A DNA stretch of 64,000 nt from Pictodentalium vernedei (lineage: Eukaryota; Mollusca; Scaphopoda; Dentaliida; Dentaliidae), in the NCBI GenBank assembly GCA_031216915.1, contig CM062294.1, positions 162,333,455 to 162,397,454 of the forward strand, written 5' to 3'. Every line of letters starts with the position of its first letter. Position 1 is the first letter of the stretch. A program made the translations under genes and the position numbers. This document shows positions 21,669-32,229 of the stretch, in pieces. The notes beneath the pieces were generated by a model. It did no database searches, was not told the origin of the DNA, and saw only the letters and a program-made list of their open reading frames with translations.

Positions 21669-22793
21669 CTTCCACGTACTGCAGTTGGTGTGTAAAAGCC
21701 GTTACGCTGTGACAATGGTCACAACTTAACAGCTTTCACGTCATCACACGTCGTTTATGGACGTAGTTACTGTGCTGATTGACTTTATGCTATCTTGAGG
21801 GAGGCAGATAGTGTTGCGATATTTTGCGTTAGCGTCTCAGAAATCTAGTCGTAGAGAGATAAGCGATGAGAACTCAAGAATTTAGAGTAACGTCAACCCT
21901 CTTCGGATTGATATAAATATTATCGATGAACGAAATGAAAATTAATCGTTTAGGAATGACTATTACTTGGCGTTGAGCTCGCTCCATTGAGGTGTCATAA
22001 TCTTTTATTTTGTGATGAACAATGAAACATTTTAGGTATTCGAAAGCATTATTTTACGCGCCTCGCCTGTCATTCATGCTTGGTAAAAGGGTTGAGTTAA
22101 TAATATATTACATAAATAACCATCATTACTCATGACGTAGAAATGAGTTCTTGTAGGTATTCTTCATCCAGATTACCAATGTAATTACCGCTTGGATTGG
22201 TGCAATGAAATGTCACTTTGTTACCAACTGATCAAGACACATTGAACAATGAGGGAGTGAAGTCGCAATTTCTTGGAGTCAGCGGTCTTTCTAAAAATCT
22301 CATAATATAGCCTAATCTTTCGTATGGAGCAGAAATTTAAAGGATTGTGCATTGTCGACGATTAAACGAAGGTATCTGTGGTTACAATTCACGGGCCAGG
22401 AGTGTGACTTTTGTAAGACTTTTATCTAATGTCGCCTATCTTTCGTTATAATTTCATCACTAATTCATAGCCACATTTGCTCGCGCTCGAGCTTTGTGTT
22501 CAATCCAGACCGAAATGTGATTGTATGTGCATTCCTCTTCCTTGTGAACTGTCATCAGTTTGCTGTCACCAAGCAATGTGTCTGTATCCATGTGTCGCTT
22601 GAAACAACCGTTACTTGATCCGTTACTTGACATGGTGTCACATCGCACTTGATTGATTCCTTTGTCGACACCTTTCATTCCTTCTTCCAGTCGTTATTGT
22701 GTTCATCTGTTGTGTTGTCTGTAACTGTGTAATTGTGTTACTGTGTGAAGTTATTATATTTGTCACTCATTATTTACACATTTAGTACACACC
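21669..22793. other. no gene; degenerate TTAA-MITE piece; possible LINE 5' region
   Basis: About 21975-22098 resembles the right half of the TTAA MITE (GAGCTCGCTCCATTGAGG, TCATGCTTGGTAAAAGGGTT) but is strongly decayed. The rest, up to the ORF1 start codon at 22794, is probably the 5' leader of the LINE. No promoter was defined. Confidence 0.4.
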
Positions 22794-23714
22794 ATGCCCG
22801 GCCATCGACCTAGTGTTGCTAGTGGAGCTAACAACTCCCAATCAAAAAGTCAGCCTAAAGTGTCTGAAGCTAAAAAGCTCCAGTCCTCTCAGCAAGGCCC
22901 ATCTGGGAAACGACCACATGCAGACGTTAGTTGTTCCAGCGACGAATCAATGTGTCACGAGAATCTCTTCAAGGCGCTTTCGAATCAAATTCAAAACTTA
23001 ACCTCAGCAGTGGGGGTCTTGCCAACGATTAATGATGTAAGCAATATAATTGACAAAAAGGTTGACGATCTTCAAAAGAACATTACTGACAACTTACATA
23101 TGAAAATTGACGGTCTAGAAAAAAAACTTGAAGTGGCAAACTTAGAAAATAGTAACTTAAGAGAAGAATTAGATTGTTACAGGTGTGAGAACGAAATGAT
23201 CAGAACTGACTTAAATAAAACAAAGGAAGAAATAAAGAGTGTAAAACAAACTTTAAATAACAGTGAACAATATTCCAGGAAACACAATTTAAGAGTTATT
23301 GGGCTGCCGGAGGATGATGAAGAAAATGTTACACAAAAAATGTGTGACTTTATTAACAAATCACAAGAAAAATTCAAATTAACCCCCAGCGACCTAAGTG
23401 CTGCTCACCGCCTTCCCTCCAATAAGACTCCAAGACCCTGTCTTGTGAAATTCCTGAGAAGTGAAAAGCGCAATGAAATATTTTACAACAGGAAAATGTT
23501 AAACAGTGCTCATGACCACAGAAACGCACAAATTCTTTTGAAGGATGATTTGACAAAATCCAACTTGGAACTCATCAGTCGTCTCTATAAGCATAAAGAC
23601 ATTACCTCTGCGTATCACCGTAATGGTAGGATAATCGGCGTAACCACTGATGGTAGAAAGTTGCAGTTTCAGATTTTAGATGATATAGACTCCGTAATAT
23701 TGAGCACAAAATAA
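22794..23714 (+). CDS. LINE ORF1 protein: coiled coil, RRM-like and C-terminal domain
   Basis: An intact 306-residue protein, likely an RNA-binding chaperone of the retrotransposon ribonucleoprotein. Residues 1-50 are Ser/Lys-rich and disordered. Residues about 55-160 are a heptad-rich coiled coil (KKVDDLQKNI, GLEKKLEVANLEN, EEIKSVKQTL). Residues about 161-240 fit the RRM-like core of L1-type ORF1 proteins (RKHNLRVIGLPE, AAHRLPSNKTPRPCLVKF). Residues 241-306 match the C-terminal domain (ILLKDDLTKSNLELISRLY, RNGRIIGVTTDGRKL). The start ATG is the first in the frame. No frame breaks, suggesting recent activity or selection. Confidence 0.85.
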   Translation: MPGHRPSVASGANNSQSKSQPKVSEAKKLQSSQQGPSGKRPHADVSCSSDESMCHENLFKALSNQIQNLTSAVGVLPTINDVSNIIDKKVDDLQKNITDNLHMKIDGLEKKLEVANLENSNLREELDCYRCENEMIRTDLNKTKEEIKSVKQTLNNSEQYSRKHNLRVIGLPEDDEENVTQKMCDFINKSQEKFKLTPSDLSAAHRLPSNKTPRPCLVKFLRSEKRNEIFYNRKMLNSAHDHRNAQILLKDDLTKSNLELISRLYKHKDITSAYHRNGRIIGVTTDGRKLQFQILDDIDSVILSTK

Positions 23715-26029
23715 AAATAGTGATTTAAAACCCAAGCTGTGCTTTTTTTGCCAGTCCTTACATAATACCGAAATAAAATATAATTAAAATTTCAGCTGAG
23801 GAGCACTACATATATTGAAAATAAACCTGTTCTGCTGTAGTCTGTGGGAGAGAGTCCGCGGGCGCTGTACAACAAATTATAGCGGAACAAACTCCTCTTG
23901 AAAATAGATCGACAGCATAACTACCTGCAGGAATTCTTTTACACATAATATTGTTGCGAAAGTAAACCTGTTCTGCTTTGGTTTGTGGGGGGAGTGTCCG
24001 CGGACGCTGTCCAGCAAATTATAGCAGAATAAACTCCTCTTGGAAATAGATCGACAGCATAACCACCTGCTGAAATTTAAAATATTTCTCCATTAGCCCA
24101 GGCTCTGTTTTTGTCAGCCTCCACACAGCATTGAAATACATTGTTTAATTCTCAGCTGTGAGATGCTATATATGTTCGTATACACTCAGACCTTTTGTGT
24201 TTTATTTATACAGGATACTATTGAGTAACTATTGAGTAACTATACTTGTTCAGCTGTGTTGCTGGAGTGTGACCGAGTACGCTCTCCAACAAATTATAGC
24301 ATAACAAATCCCGTTGGAAATACACAGAATGATATTGTATAAGTAAACCAGCCCTGCTGTAATTTGCTGGAGTGCGTGTGCGGGCGATTACTAGCAAATT
24401 ATAGAAGAACATTTTCCTCTTGGGAGTAGATAGACACAGCAGTCACCAGCAGGAAAGGAAAGTAATTATTCGAAAGTCCTGATATCTTCCATACACCATT
24501 GAGACATACGTATAATTTTCAGCCAAGAAATGCCATTCATATCTATGCAAATATACATATATTTGTTTGTGTTCTATTTATGCATAAAAAATAAAATCTG
24601 CAATGATTTGTTGGACTGCGCTCGCGGACACTCTCCAACAAATCAACGTAGAACAAACTCCTCTTAGAAATAGATAAACACCACAATTACCAGCAGAAAA
24701 TTGAACGTAATTATTCATAAGCCTAGGCTATGATCTTCTCTGCCTTTGTATAATTTTGCAAAATATCTGCAATTCTGCAGTATAATCTTTACCGGAAGAT
24801 TAATACATTTGTGTTTTTTATGCGTCCGCGAATACTCTGCACGAAGTTAGAAGAGAACAATTCTTTACACCTCTCGCCTGGTCTGAATAGATAAAAATAC
24901 TACCATATTGTGTACATTTTGATAAAAGCAGACAAATCATTTACATTTTTTTTTCTAAATAAAAGAATCTTATCATGTGACTCCTGAACGGAATAAGCTA
25001 CCCCCCCCCCCCCCCCGTCATGTGACGTAGCTTTGGCGAAACTGATGAAAATCTAGAAGTTATTGTTTTTACTTTGAAATTTTGATATTGTCTGTGCCGA
25101 AAAAGTGTTGAGGCATTGGTTTAATGCACGTTTGGTTTGTGGGTGATCAATTCCACAATTAGGTTTTTAACTCGTCACCCGCTCCCACACTTTCCTCTAT
25201 TCACTTACATCAGAAATAGTTTCCCATTCCATGCATTTAGGGTAGTCTTTAAATTTATTTATCGATAAAGATTAGAAGCTTTAATTGTTTCTGACCCAGA
25301 AGATTAATACATTTGTGTTTTTTATGCGTCCACGAATACTCTCCAAGAAGTTAGAAGAGAACAATTCTTTACACCTCTCGCCTGGTCTGAATAGATAAAA
25401 ATACTACCATATTGTGTACATTTTGATAAAAGCAGACAAATCATTTACATTTTTTTTTTCTAAATAAAATAACCTTATCATGTGATTCCTAAACGGAATA
25501 AGCTAGTCCCCCCCCCCCGGGGGGGGGGGGCGTCATGTGACGTAGCTTTGGTAAAATGGTGAAACTGATGAAAATCTAGAAGTTATTGTTTTACTTTGAA
25601 ATTTTGATATTGTCTGTGCTGAAAAATTGTTGAGGCATTGGTTTAATGCACGTTTGGTTTGTGGGTGATCAATTCCACAATTAGGTTTTTAACTCGTCAC
25701 CCGCTCCCACACTTTCCTCTATTCACTTACATCAGAAATAGTTTCCCATTCCATGTATTTAGCGTAGTCTTTAAATTTATTTATCGATAAAGATTAGAAA
25801 TTTTAATTGTTTCTGACCCAGAACTCCAAACCTTTCACGATGGTTTTAATTAACCAGATAGTCTCCAAGTTGAGATGCGAAAGCCTCCCTCCATTTCTCC
25901 AGCTTTTTTTTTCCAACATTTATATTACTGCAGACAGGTTAGACTCAAATGTTATTGTAGACTGTAGATCATGTGTCATAAGTCATTGGCATGGCGCTGG
26001 GAGTTTTTTGATCCGGTTGGTGGTTTTCG
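23715..26029. repeat. spacer between ORF1 and ORF2 with diverged tandem units
   Basis: At least five, perhaps seven, diverged units recur (about 23823, 23960, 24238, 24339, 24587, 24818, 25320). Each has a TGCTGTAGTYTGTGG-like start, a GTCCGCGGRCGCTGT-like CG-rich core, CAACAAATTATAG and ACTCCTCTTGGAAATAGAT. The last 1 kb (24795-25822) is a direct tandem duplication. Stops are frequent in all frames. A spacer this long between LINE ORFs is unusual; it may be an inserted satellite or an internal regulatory region. Confidence 0.55.
24795..25822. repeat. tandem duplication, unit about 505 bp
   Basis: The segment from GAAGATTAATACATTTGTG at 24795 recurs from about 25299 with few differences. It includes GTCATGTGACGTAGCTTTGG, GGTGATCAATTCCACAATTA and CTGACCCAGA. 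Each unit contains a homopolymer tract: C-only in the first (about 25002-25017), C followed by G in the second (about 25507-25530), the largest difference between the copies. Confidence 0.8.
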
Positions 26030-29000
26030 ATGGCGCTGGGTAAAGAGCTAGACGAGATCCAGGCGAGCGAGGATTATAATTTTGTCCACAAATATAATGA
26101 AAGAATCCTTCAGACTCCCCATGACTCTGATTCTGGGTCGCCGTTTGATAATAATTTTGACTGTAAATATCGTATTCCTGGGGAATTCCGCTCTAACATT
26201 TCCAATGTGAAACCATCTCTATCTGTATTTAACCTTAACTGCAGAAGTCTCAATGCTAACTGGGACGTACTCAATTATTTGTTGAGCACCTTACAACACA
26301 ATGAAATTGTTTTTGACATTATTGGATTAACTGAGGTTTTCAAAGTACACGATAATCTGAACTACCACTTAACAGGATATCAAGATATACTCACCAACAC
26401 AAGGTCAGATGATGGGAGAGGTGGTGTAGGTGTTTATATTAAGGAAGGTTTAAATTATTCATTACGCCCCGACTTAACAGTTTTCATTCCTCATGTATGC
26501 GAAACGTTATTTGCAGAAATTTCACCCCAACATGGTCCCCCGGTTGTCATTGGTGTAATATATAGACCTAATACTCTTCCCAAAGCTGATCTGGATCTGT
26601 TTGTTTCTAAAATCTCTGAAATTACCAATATGATTAATTCTGAACATAAGAAGAGTTTACTCTTTGGAGACTTCAACATTGACTTACTTAAAATTTCAAC
26701 TCATGTGAAAACAAATGACTTTGTCGACATGATGTTCAGTCAAGGTTTCATGCCAGCCATCACTAAGCCAACCCGAGTAACAGATCACTCGGCCTCCCTT
26801 ATTGATCATATTTTCAGTAATATTAGAACACCAGATTTCATTAGTGGCATAATACTAACCGACCTTGCCGACCATTTTGGAACGTTTTACATAGAAGGAA
26901 GATCAAAACCTTCCAAAGAAAATTTAACCAAAACTATTAGAAATATCTCTGGCGACAATATTCTGCGTTTTAAGGAAACGCTCTCTGATCATGATTACAG
27001 TGATGTTCTAAACTCAGACTGCCCTAACGAAAGCTATGCAAAGTTCATAGAATTTTATACACAGGCGTTTGAAGAAGCCTTCCCTCTCAGACAAATTACA
27101 TTAAAGAAGAAATTCATAAAACGCCAACCTTGGCTCACCAATGGTCTTTTAGTATCATCTGCAAATAAAACCAAACTTTATCATAAACAGCTCAAACATC
27201 CAACAGATGAAAATAAGAGAATCTACAAGACATACTGCAGAATGTTTAATAAAATTCTGAGACATTGTAAGAAAACATATTACAATACTACTCTGCAAGA
27301 AAATAAAGGGAACATGAAGAAAACCTGGTTATTACTAAATGAGGCAATCCAAAAATCCCGTAAAACATCCAAATTTCCCCACAGTTTCAAGTACGATAAC
27401 GAAGAACTGACCAACCCTGCAGATATAGCAACCCGATTTAATGATTTCTTTTCGAGCATTGGGCAGTCAACGATCAATAATATTCCCGAATGTAATACTC
27501 ATTTTTCAAGCTATTTACGAGGGAACTTTGTAGAAAGTTTTTTTGTTACTCCATCGACTGAAGAAGAGGTCATTAACACCTCCAAGCAGTTAAAATCTAA
27601 AACTACGATCGATTTCAACGGCCTGTCAACAAAAATAATCAAGCAAACCATTACAGAAATAGCTCCATCACTGACACACATTATCAACTTGACCTTCGAA
27701 AAGGGTATAGTCCCAGATGGAATGAAAATCGCAAAAATAATACCTCTGTTTAAATCGGGTAACACCAACTCGTTTAATAACTATCGCCCAATCAGCATTC
27801 TCCCTACCTTCTCCAAAATCTTGGAGAAAATAATGTTAACACGACTATACAGTTACCTCGTCGATAAAAATATATTATACCTGCACCAATACGGTTTTAG
27901 AAAGCGACATAGTACGATTCACCCCATCCTTCAAATCCTCCGGCATATAGCCGACGAAAACAACAAAATTACAAAAATAGTACTCTATCTGTTTTTCTAG
28001 ATTTATCTAAAGCATTCGACACTATTGACCACTCAATTCTTCTCAACAAACTAAATTTTTATGGGATTAGGGGTACAGCAAATCAATGGTTTGCCAATTA
28101 TCTTTCTGGTAGGTCCCAGTATGTGGCATATCAGAACACACACTCTTCTCAAGTACCAGTTACAGTCGGTGTTCCACAGGGATCGGTTTTAGGGCCACTC
28201 TTATTTCTTATCTATATAAATGATATTGCAAATTCAACAAATTTAAACGTATTATCGTTTGCCGACGATACTACCGTTTATAAATCGGAGAGTTGCATTG
28301 ACTCCCTGTACCGCAATGTAAATAAAGAACTTAAAAATGTGAACACGTGGTGCTCAGCTAACCACCTCCTGCTAAACGCCAACAAAACCAAGTATGTATT
28401 AATTAACCCCCCAAAACGAGATGATGTTCCAAACAGACATATCCTTATCAATCACACTCGAATTACCCGCGTAACCGACTCTGAAACCTGCAGTTCAGTC
28501 AAGTTCCTTGGAATAAATATTGATGAAAGGCTATCTTACAAAAGCCACGTATCGATGCTTTGCTCAAAAATTGCCAGAGCCAATTATGCAATGAATAGGG
28601 CCAAAAAGTTCTTACCACGCCGAGCTCTACTTTGCTTGTATTATTCGCTTGTCCATAGCCTTCTCATTTATGGGTTACAAATTTGGGGTCACTCTAAAAA
28701 TATGAATAGTTTATTTCTAATGCAAAAACGAGCTATTAGAATTATAAACAACGGAAAATATAATTGTCACACTGATCCACTCGTTTTGAAAGACAAAATT
28801 CTTAAATTGCCCGACCTGTACCAATTACATGCACTATTATTCGTTCATGATTGGTACTTCGATAGACTACCATCATCTTTTCAGAATTACTTTTCTTGTA
28901 ACGTACGTAACGATGGCGTAACAACTAGACAGACGGGACTATTGAAGATAGGGAAAACTAGAAACAAATCTCTGGATACACTCCCATCTAATCGATTTCC

Positions 29001-29142
29001 AAAACCATGGAACGATTTGGACGCTGATATTCGTAATATATACAATAGATCACTGTTTCGGAAAACATTGGTTGAAAAATTCGTTAGTACATATTTACCA
29101 TCAGTGTGTTGCAACAATCCCTATTGCCAAGAATGCAATTGA
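26030..29142 (+). pseudogene. LINE ORF2: APE endonuclease and reverse transcriptase, one frameshift
   Basis: ORF2 nicks target DNA and copies the element RNA into it. The first frame (26030-28000, 656 residues) holds the endonuclease: FNLNCRSLN, IIGLTE, GVGVYIKEG, LFGDFNIDLL, VTDHSASLIDHIFSN and LADHFGTF. RT motifs then begin with AKIIPLFKSGN, NNYRPISILPTFSKILEKIM and QYGFRKRHST. A single-base shift in the A-rich stretch near 27971-27978 moves the frame. LDLSKAFDT, VPQGSVLGPLLFLIYINDI and the catalytic FADDTTVY follow, then a C-terminal region ending in a CxxxPxCxxC-like cluster (CNNPYCQEC). Only one break in over 1,000 codons suggests a young copy. Confidence 0.9.
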
Positions 29143-30141
29143 TTTGTGGAAGGCTATTGAACAATATACCGCACGTAAAAGTAGAATTGTCACACATCGT
29201 TGGCCGAGTCTTATAGGGTGCTGTGTCCCAGTGGAACATAGTTCACTGTAATGCTGGGACAGGGATGTGTGGCGGATATAGTATTTACTTCAGTGTAGCA
29301 CTTAGAGATGGTTTTGTGAGTCATAAAGAGGGAGGGGGATCATTAACCCACACATCATTAACCCACACGTAATAACAAGTTTATTCCCCACCACCATTAC
29401 GTTACATACAATGTTAAGGGCCAATTAGCAGATTCTCGCTTGCCGCACTCTCGTTTGACTTGATATCTTGCTCGCTTCACGAAAGAATTACTATGAACTG
29501 ATGGCATTATAATTCAATATTACCTTATAGACTTTTAAAAATTGAGGAATTTTGGATAATGTTGGTGTGTCATGTATTGTTCTCGAGTAACACAAAGTGG
29601 CATATTTTTTGATATGGTATCTATCAATGAACTGTAGAATACTGTTCATTGGCGGATATCATATCACAAAGAATGCGTTAAAATTCAATTTTGTCTCAAA
29701 ACCAAATTGAAGTTGTGACAGTGAAACTGACATTTATCCACTAGCCATCCACTATCCATTGAACCCACATTCAACAGTTATAAGAATCAAATCAACATCT
29801 TGTGGATGCTAATAACGAGAGAGCGAGTAAGTCAACCTTAACAGCAACCTGGATCGAAGGTCTTCTACACGTCACCAACCAATACAAACTGCAGTCTGCG
29901 ATAAATGTTATAGCCTGTCTGGTAGATTTGGCAGGAAGACAGCCAACTAGGCTATGCCATCTCCACGCAATATATGTAACCAATTGAATAATTGTTTTTT
30001 ATACATCCACATTCATTTAATTATATTTAATCTTGTATTACGATTACTTTGTACATGTAAGCGTTACATATATTGCAAATAAACATTCATTCATTCATTC
30101 ATTCATTCATTCATTCATTCATTCATTCATTCATTCATTCT
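29143..30141 (+). other. LINE 3' region and (ATTC)n tail
   Basis: Non-coding after the ORF2 stop. It ends TACATATATTGCAAATAAAC followed by about 14 ATTC repeats (30086-30141). A short simple-repeat 3' tail is common in CR1-like LINEs. No target duplication was identified with confidence. Confidence 0.6.
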
Positions 30142-30299
30142 TCTGTTGGGGAACAAAAAGTTTATTAAAAGAATGACAGCTCATCACGTACTTGTCTAAT
30201 CCAATAAGGTTATCACTGAACGCACAGGGAAGTGTGCTTAGAATTCATTAATCAAAGATTTGTAAATCAATTATAACTCGAATAAAACTCTGATAGCCC

Positions 30300-30490
30300 A
30301 AGAACATTAGGTTTCACTAGGGAAAAAAATCGGAGAAAGATGATTTTTTCAGGGAATGTCGAGTACATGTCACTGAACGATTAGACAAAAGTCCCCTAAA
30401 ATCCCAGTTGAGCTTTTTTTTCTACAGCCTTTTTTCGAAAACGCGTTTGAAAAAAATTAAAAAAAATCGCACGAACTTTGTAACCTCGAA
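30300..30490 (+). mobile_element. terminal region of an unnamed element (copy 1)
   Basis: GAACATTAGGTTTCAC, AAAAAAATCGGAGAAAGATG, AAAAGTCCCCTAAAATCCC and GTTGAGCTTTTTT match, in the same order, the reverse complement of 59040-59195: CACATTAG, AAAAAAATCGGAGAAAGCTG, AAAAGTCCCCAGGAATCC, GTTGAGCTTTTTT. The second copy lies at the 5' side of the FEN1-like/CXC gene, so this is probably the 5' terminal region of the same family. Confidence 0.6.
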
Positions 30491-30535
30491 TTGATCCAAC
30501 TGTATTTTTTGTTTACGCGTATTTCGAGCTACATA

Positions 30536-30886
30536 ATGTCTAATATACATTTACCTAGAGGAAAATGTGCATTCTGTGACAATTTCTGCGAAAAATTATT
30601 GAAAATTCACAAAAAAGTATCGGATTTACGCAAAAATGACGATTTTCCTAACGGATTTGCCCAAAGGGTCGTAGTACAGAACGGGATGATAGTTGGACAG
30701 ACGATAAAAAATCTACCACCATTTGAAGACTTTTATCATTGCTTACAAAATAGACATTATGGAAGACCCCCTCTGCTTCTGACCGAGTTCCCCTTTTGGC
30801 ATAAAATTCGTCAGCATGAGAACTCAACTATTTTCGGGCTTGGGACCGAACAGACACGTCTGTGTCTGGCAGCATTAGATCAATAA
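30536..30886 (+). CDS. unassigned small protein next to the element end
   Basis: The ATG at 30536 gives 116 residues; the frame is open from 30491. The N-terminus has LPRGKCAFCDNFCEKLL, with a CxxCxxxC arrangement that could bind zinc. The rest is basic and aromatic (FEDFYHCLQ, LLTEFPFWHKI) without a fold I recognise. It follows the terminal region at 30300-30490, so it may be the first exon or a deletion remnant of the element whose other copy encodes the FEN1-like protein. No homology between the two proteins is visible. Just past the stop, an ATCAATAAATAATATTTACA unit is duplicated. Confidence 0.35.
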   Translation: MSNIHLPRGKCAFCDNFCEKLLKIHKKVSDLRKNDDFPNGFAQRVVVQNGMIVGQTIKNLPPFEDFYHCLQNRHYGRPPLLLTEFPFWHKIRQHENSTIFGLGTEQTRLCLAALDQ

Positions 30887-30938
30887 ATAATATTTACAGA
30901 ATGTACAAAAATCAATAAATAATATTTACAGAATGTAC

Positions 30939-32229
30939 AAATCAATCAACATGGATTAAGTTACATTGACTATTATCAACGCTATATACAGAAATGACAT
31001 GACCTATATACATATTATTCATCGAACTCAGAAATTTCCGACAGGACAGTGTTTCTGTGGTTGTTAATATGACAATACGCAAGGCGTAAGAAGGAACCCC
31101 AAAGTATCCAACATATTGAAATATTTCATTCCGCAACCATTACTCCAAAAACATTTTGGTTTATTCAGTCGAATTCCTGCAATTGTTTTATTTCAGCCAA
31201 ACATGAATACGTTTCACAGTACTAAATATTTTCCCATAAACGACCATTATAACGTTCAGGAGAAAAAATATGGTCGTATCATTTTAAATTTAACATTCAA
31301 ATATTTTTTGTCAAGTATAGCTCTTCAGACAACCTTTTTCTGATCTTTAAACATGGGTCATACAACAAATAAAAGAAAAACTAACAGAAAGGGAAGTGCT
31401 GGTCACATGTTCATATTTCTCAGGGAATTCCCAAACAAAACACACCAATAGTCAAACAAATTTTTAGGTTCTAAAAGTCCTCAAATCATCCTCTTTGTTC
31501 ATCTGGAACATTCAACAGTAATTCAAAATGTCAGTAGACTTCTTCAAATGTTTATTGAAACAATATATTTTCCCAAGACTGCTTAGTTTTGGGAATTACA
31601 TAATTTCCGAGCGCAACTTTTAGAGGCAGGTACATCTAATTAAAATATTTACAACAGTTATACCTATGAGCAAACCCAACCCTACCAAAGATACATTTAC
31701 CTCTTTCATGTGATGAAAGAGTCATTTCTGCAATAGAATTCAACTTTTGGCGTCTGTCTAGTAAAAAGCATGGGAAATTTGTTCTTTTGAAGAGAACTGT
31801 CCAATCTGTGTCAAATAGGCTTAAAAACTGTTATTGCCTCCGACAGAATTTCTACTCTGTTACCTAATAAGTTAGGAGGGATAAGAATTCACAGCTTTCT
31901 TTGAAACTACCCACAAAACCTTTTCACAAAATCTGTTTTAATTAATCATTCAGCAAGATAAATAGTGCCCCACCACCATGAAACAATATGACAATTTTGT
32001 TTCAAAATTGGGGTTGTGCAGGACTTATAGTTCCTCTAAATTTGGGAGAATCCATTTGCATTCTTGGGGAAATCGTTCCGAGAATTCAGACCTGCTATGG
32101 GCCAGGATCCTATTAGGTCAGTATGATTGAACCCCTGTTGCATACTGATAATACATGTTAACCCTTTACCCAATACAGCTTTTTAATTTTTACAACACCA
32201 ACTACTGATTTTTACCCCCACCCCCTCCC
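30939..32229. other. no gene recognised
   Basis: AT-rich, with no convincing frame. TTAACCCTTTACCCAA at about 32158 matches one end of the TTAA MITE family and may be a fragment. Confidence 0.3.

Larger units (their letters stand above)
22794..30141 (+). mobile_element. non-LTR retrotransposon (LINE), nearly intact
   Basis: Plus-strand order: ORF1 (22794-23714), a spacer of 2.3 kb, ORF2 with endonuclease and reverse transcriptase (26030-29142), a 3' region of about 0.9 kb, and an (ATTC)n tail preceded by TTGCAAATAAACATTC. ORF2 motifs place it among APE-endonuclease LINEs near the CR1/Jockey group; the clade is not fixed. The true 5' end is unknown. The unusually long spacer leaves open that ORF1 and ORF2 come from two insertions. 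Confidence 0.75.
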
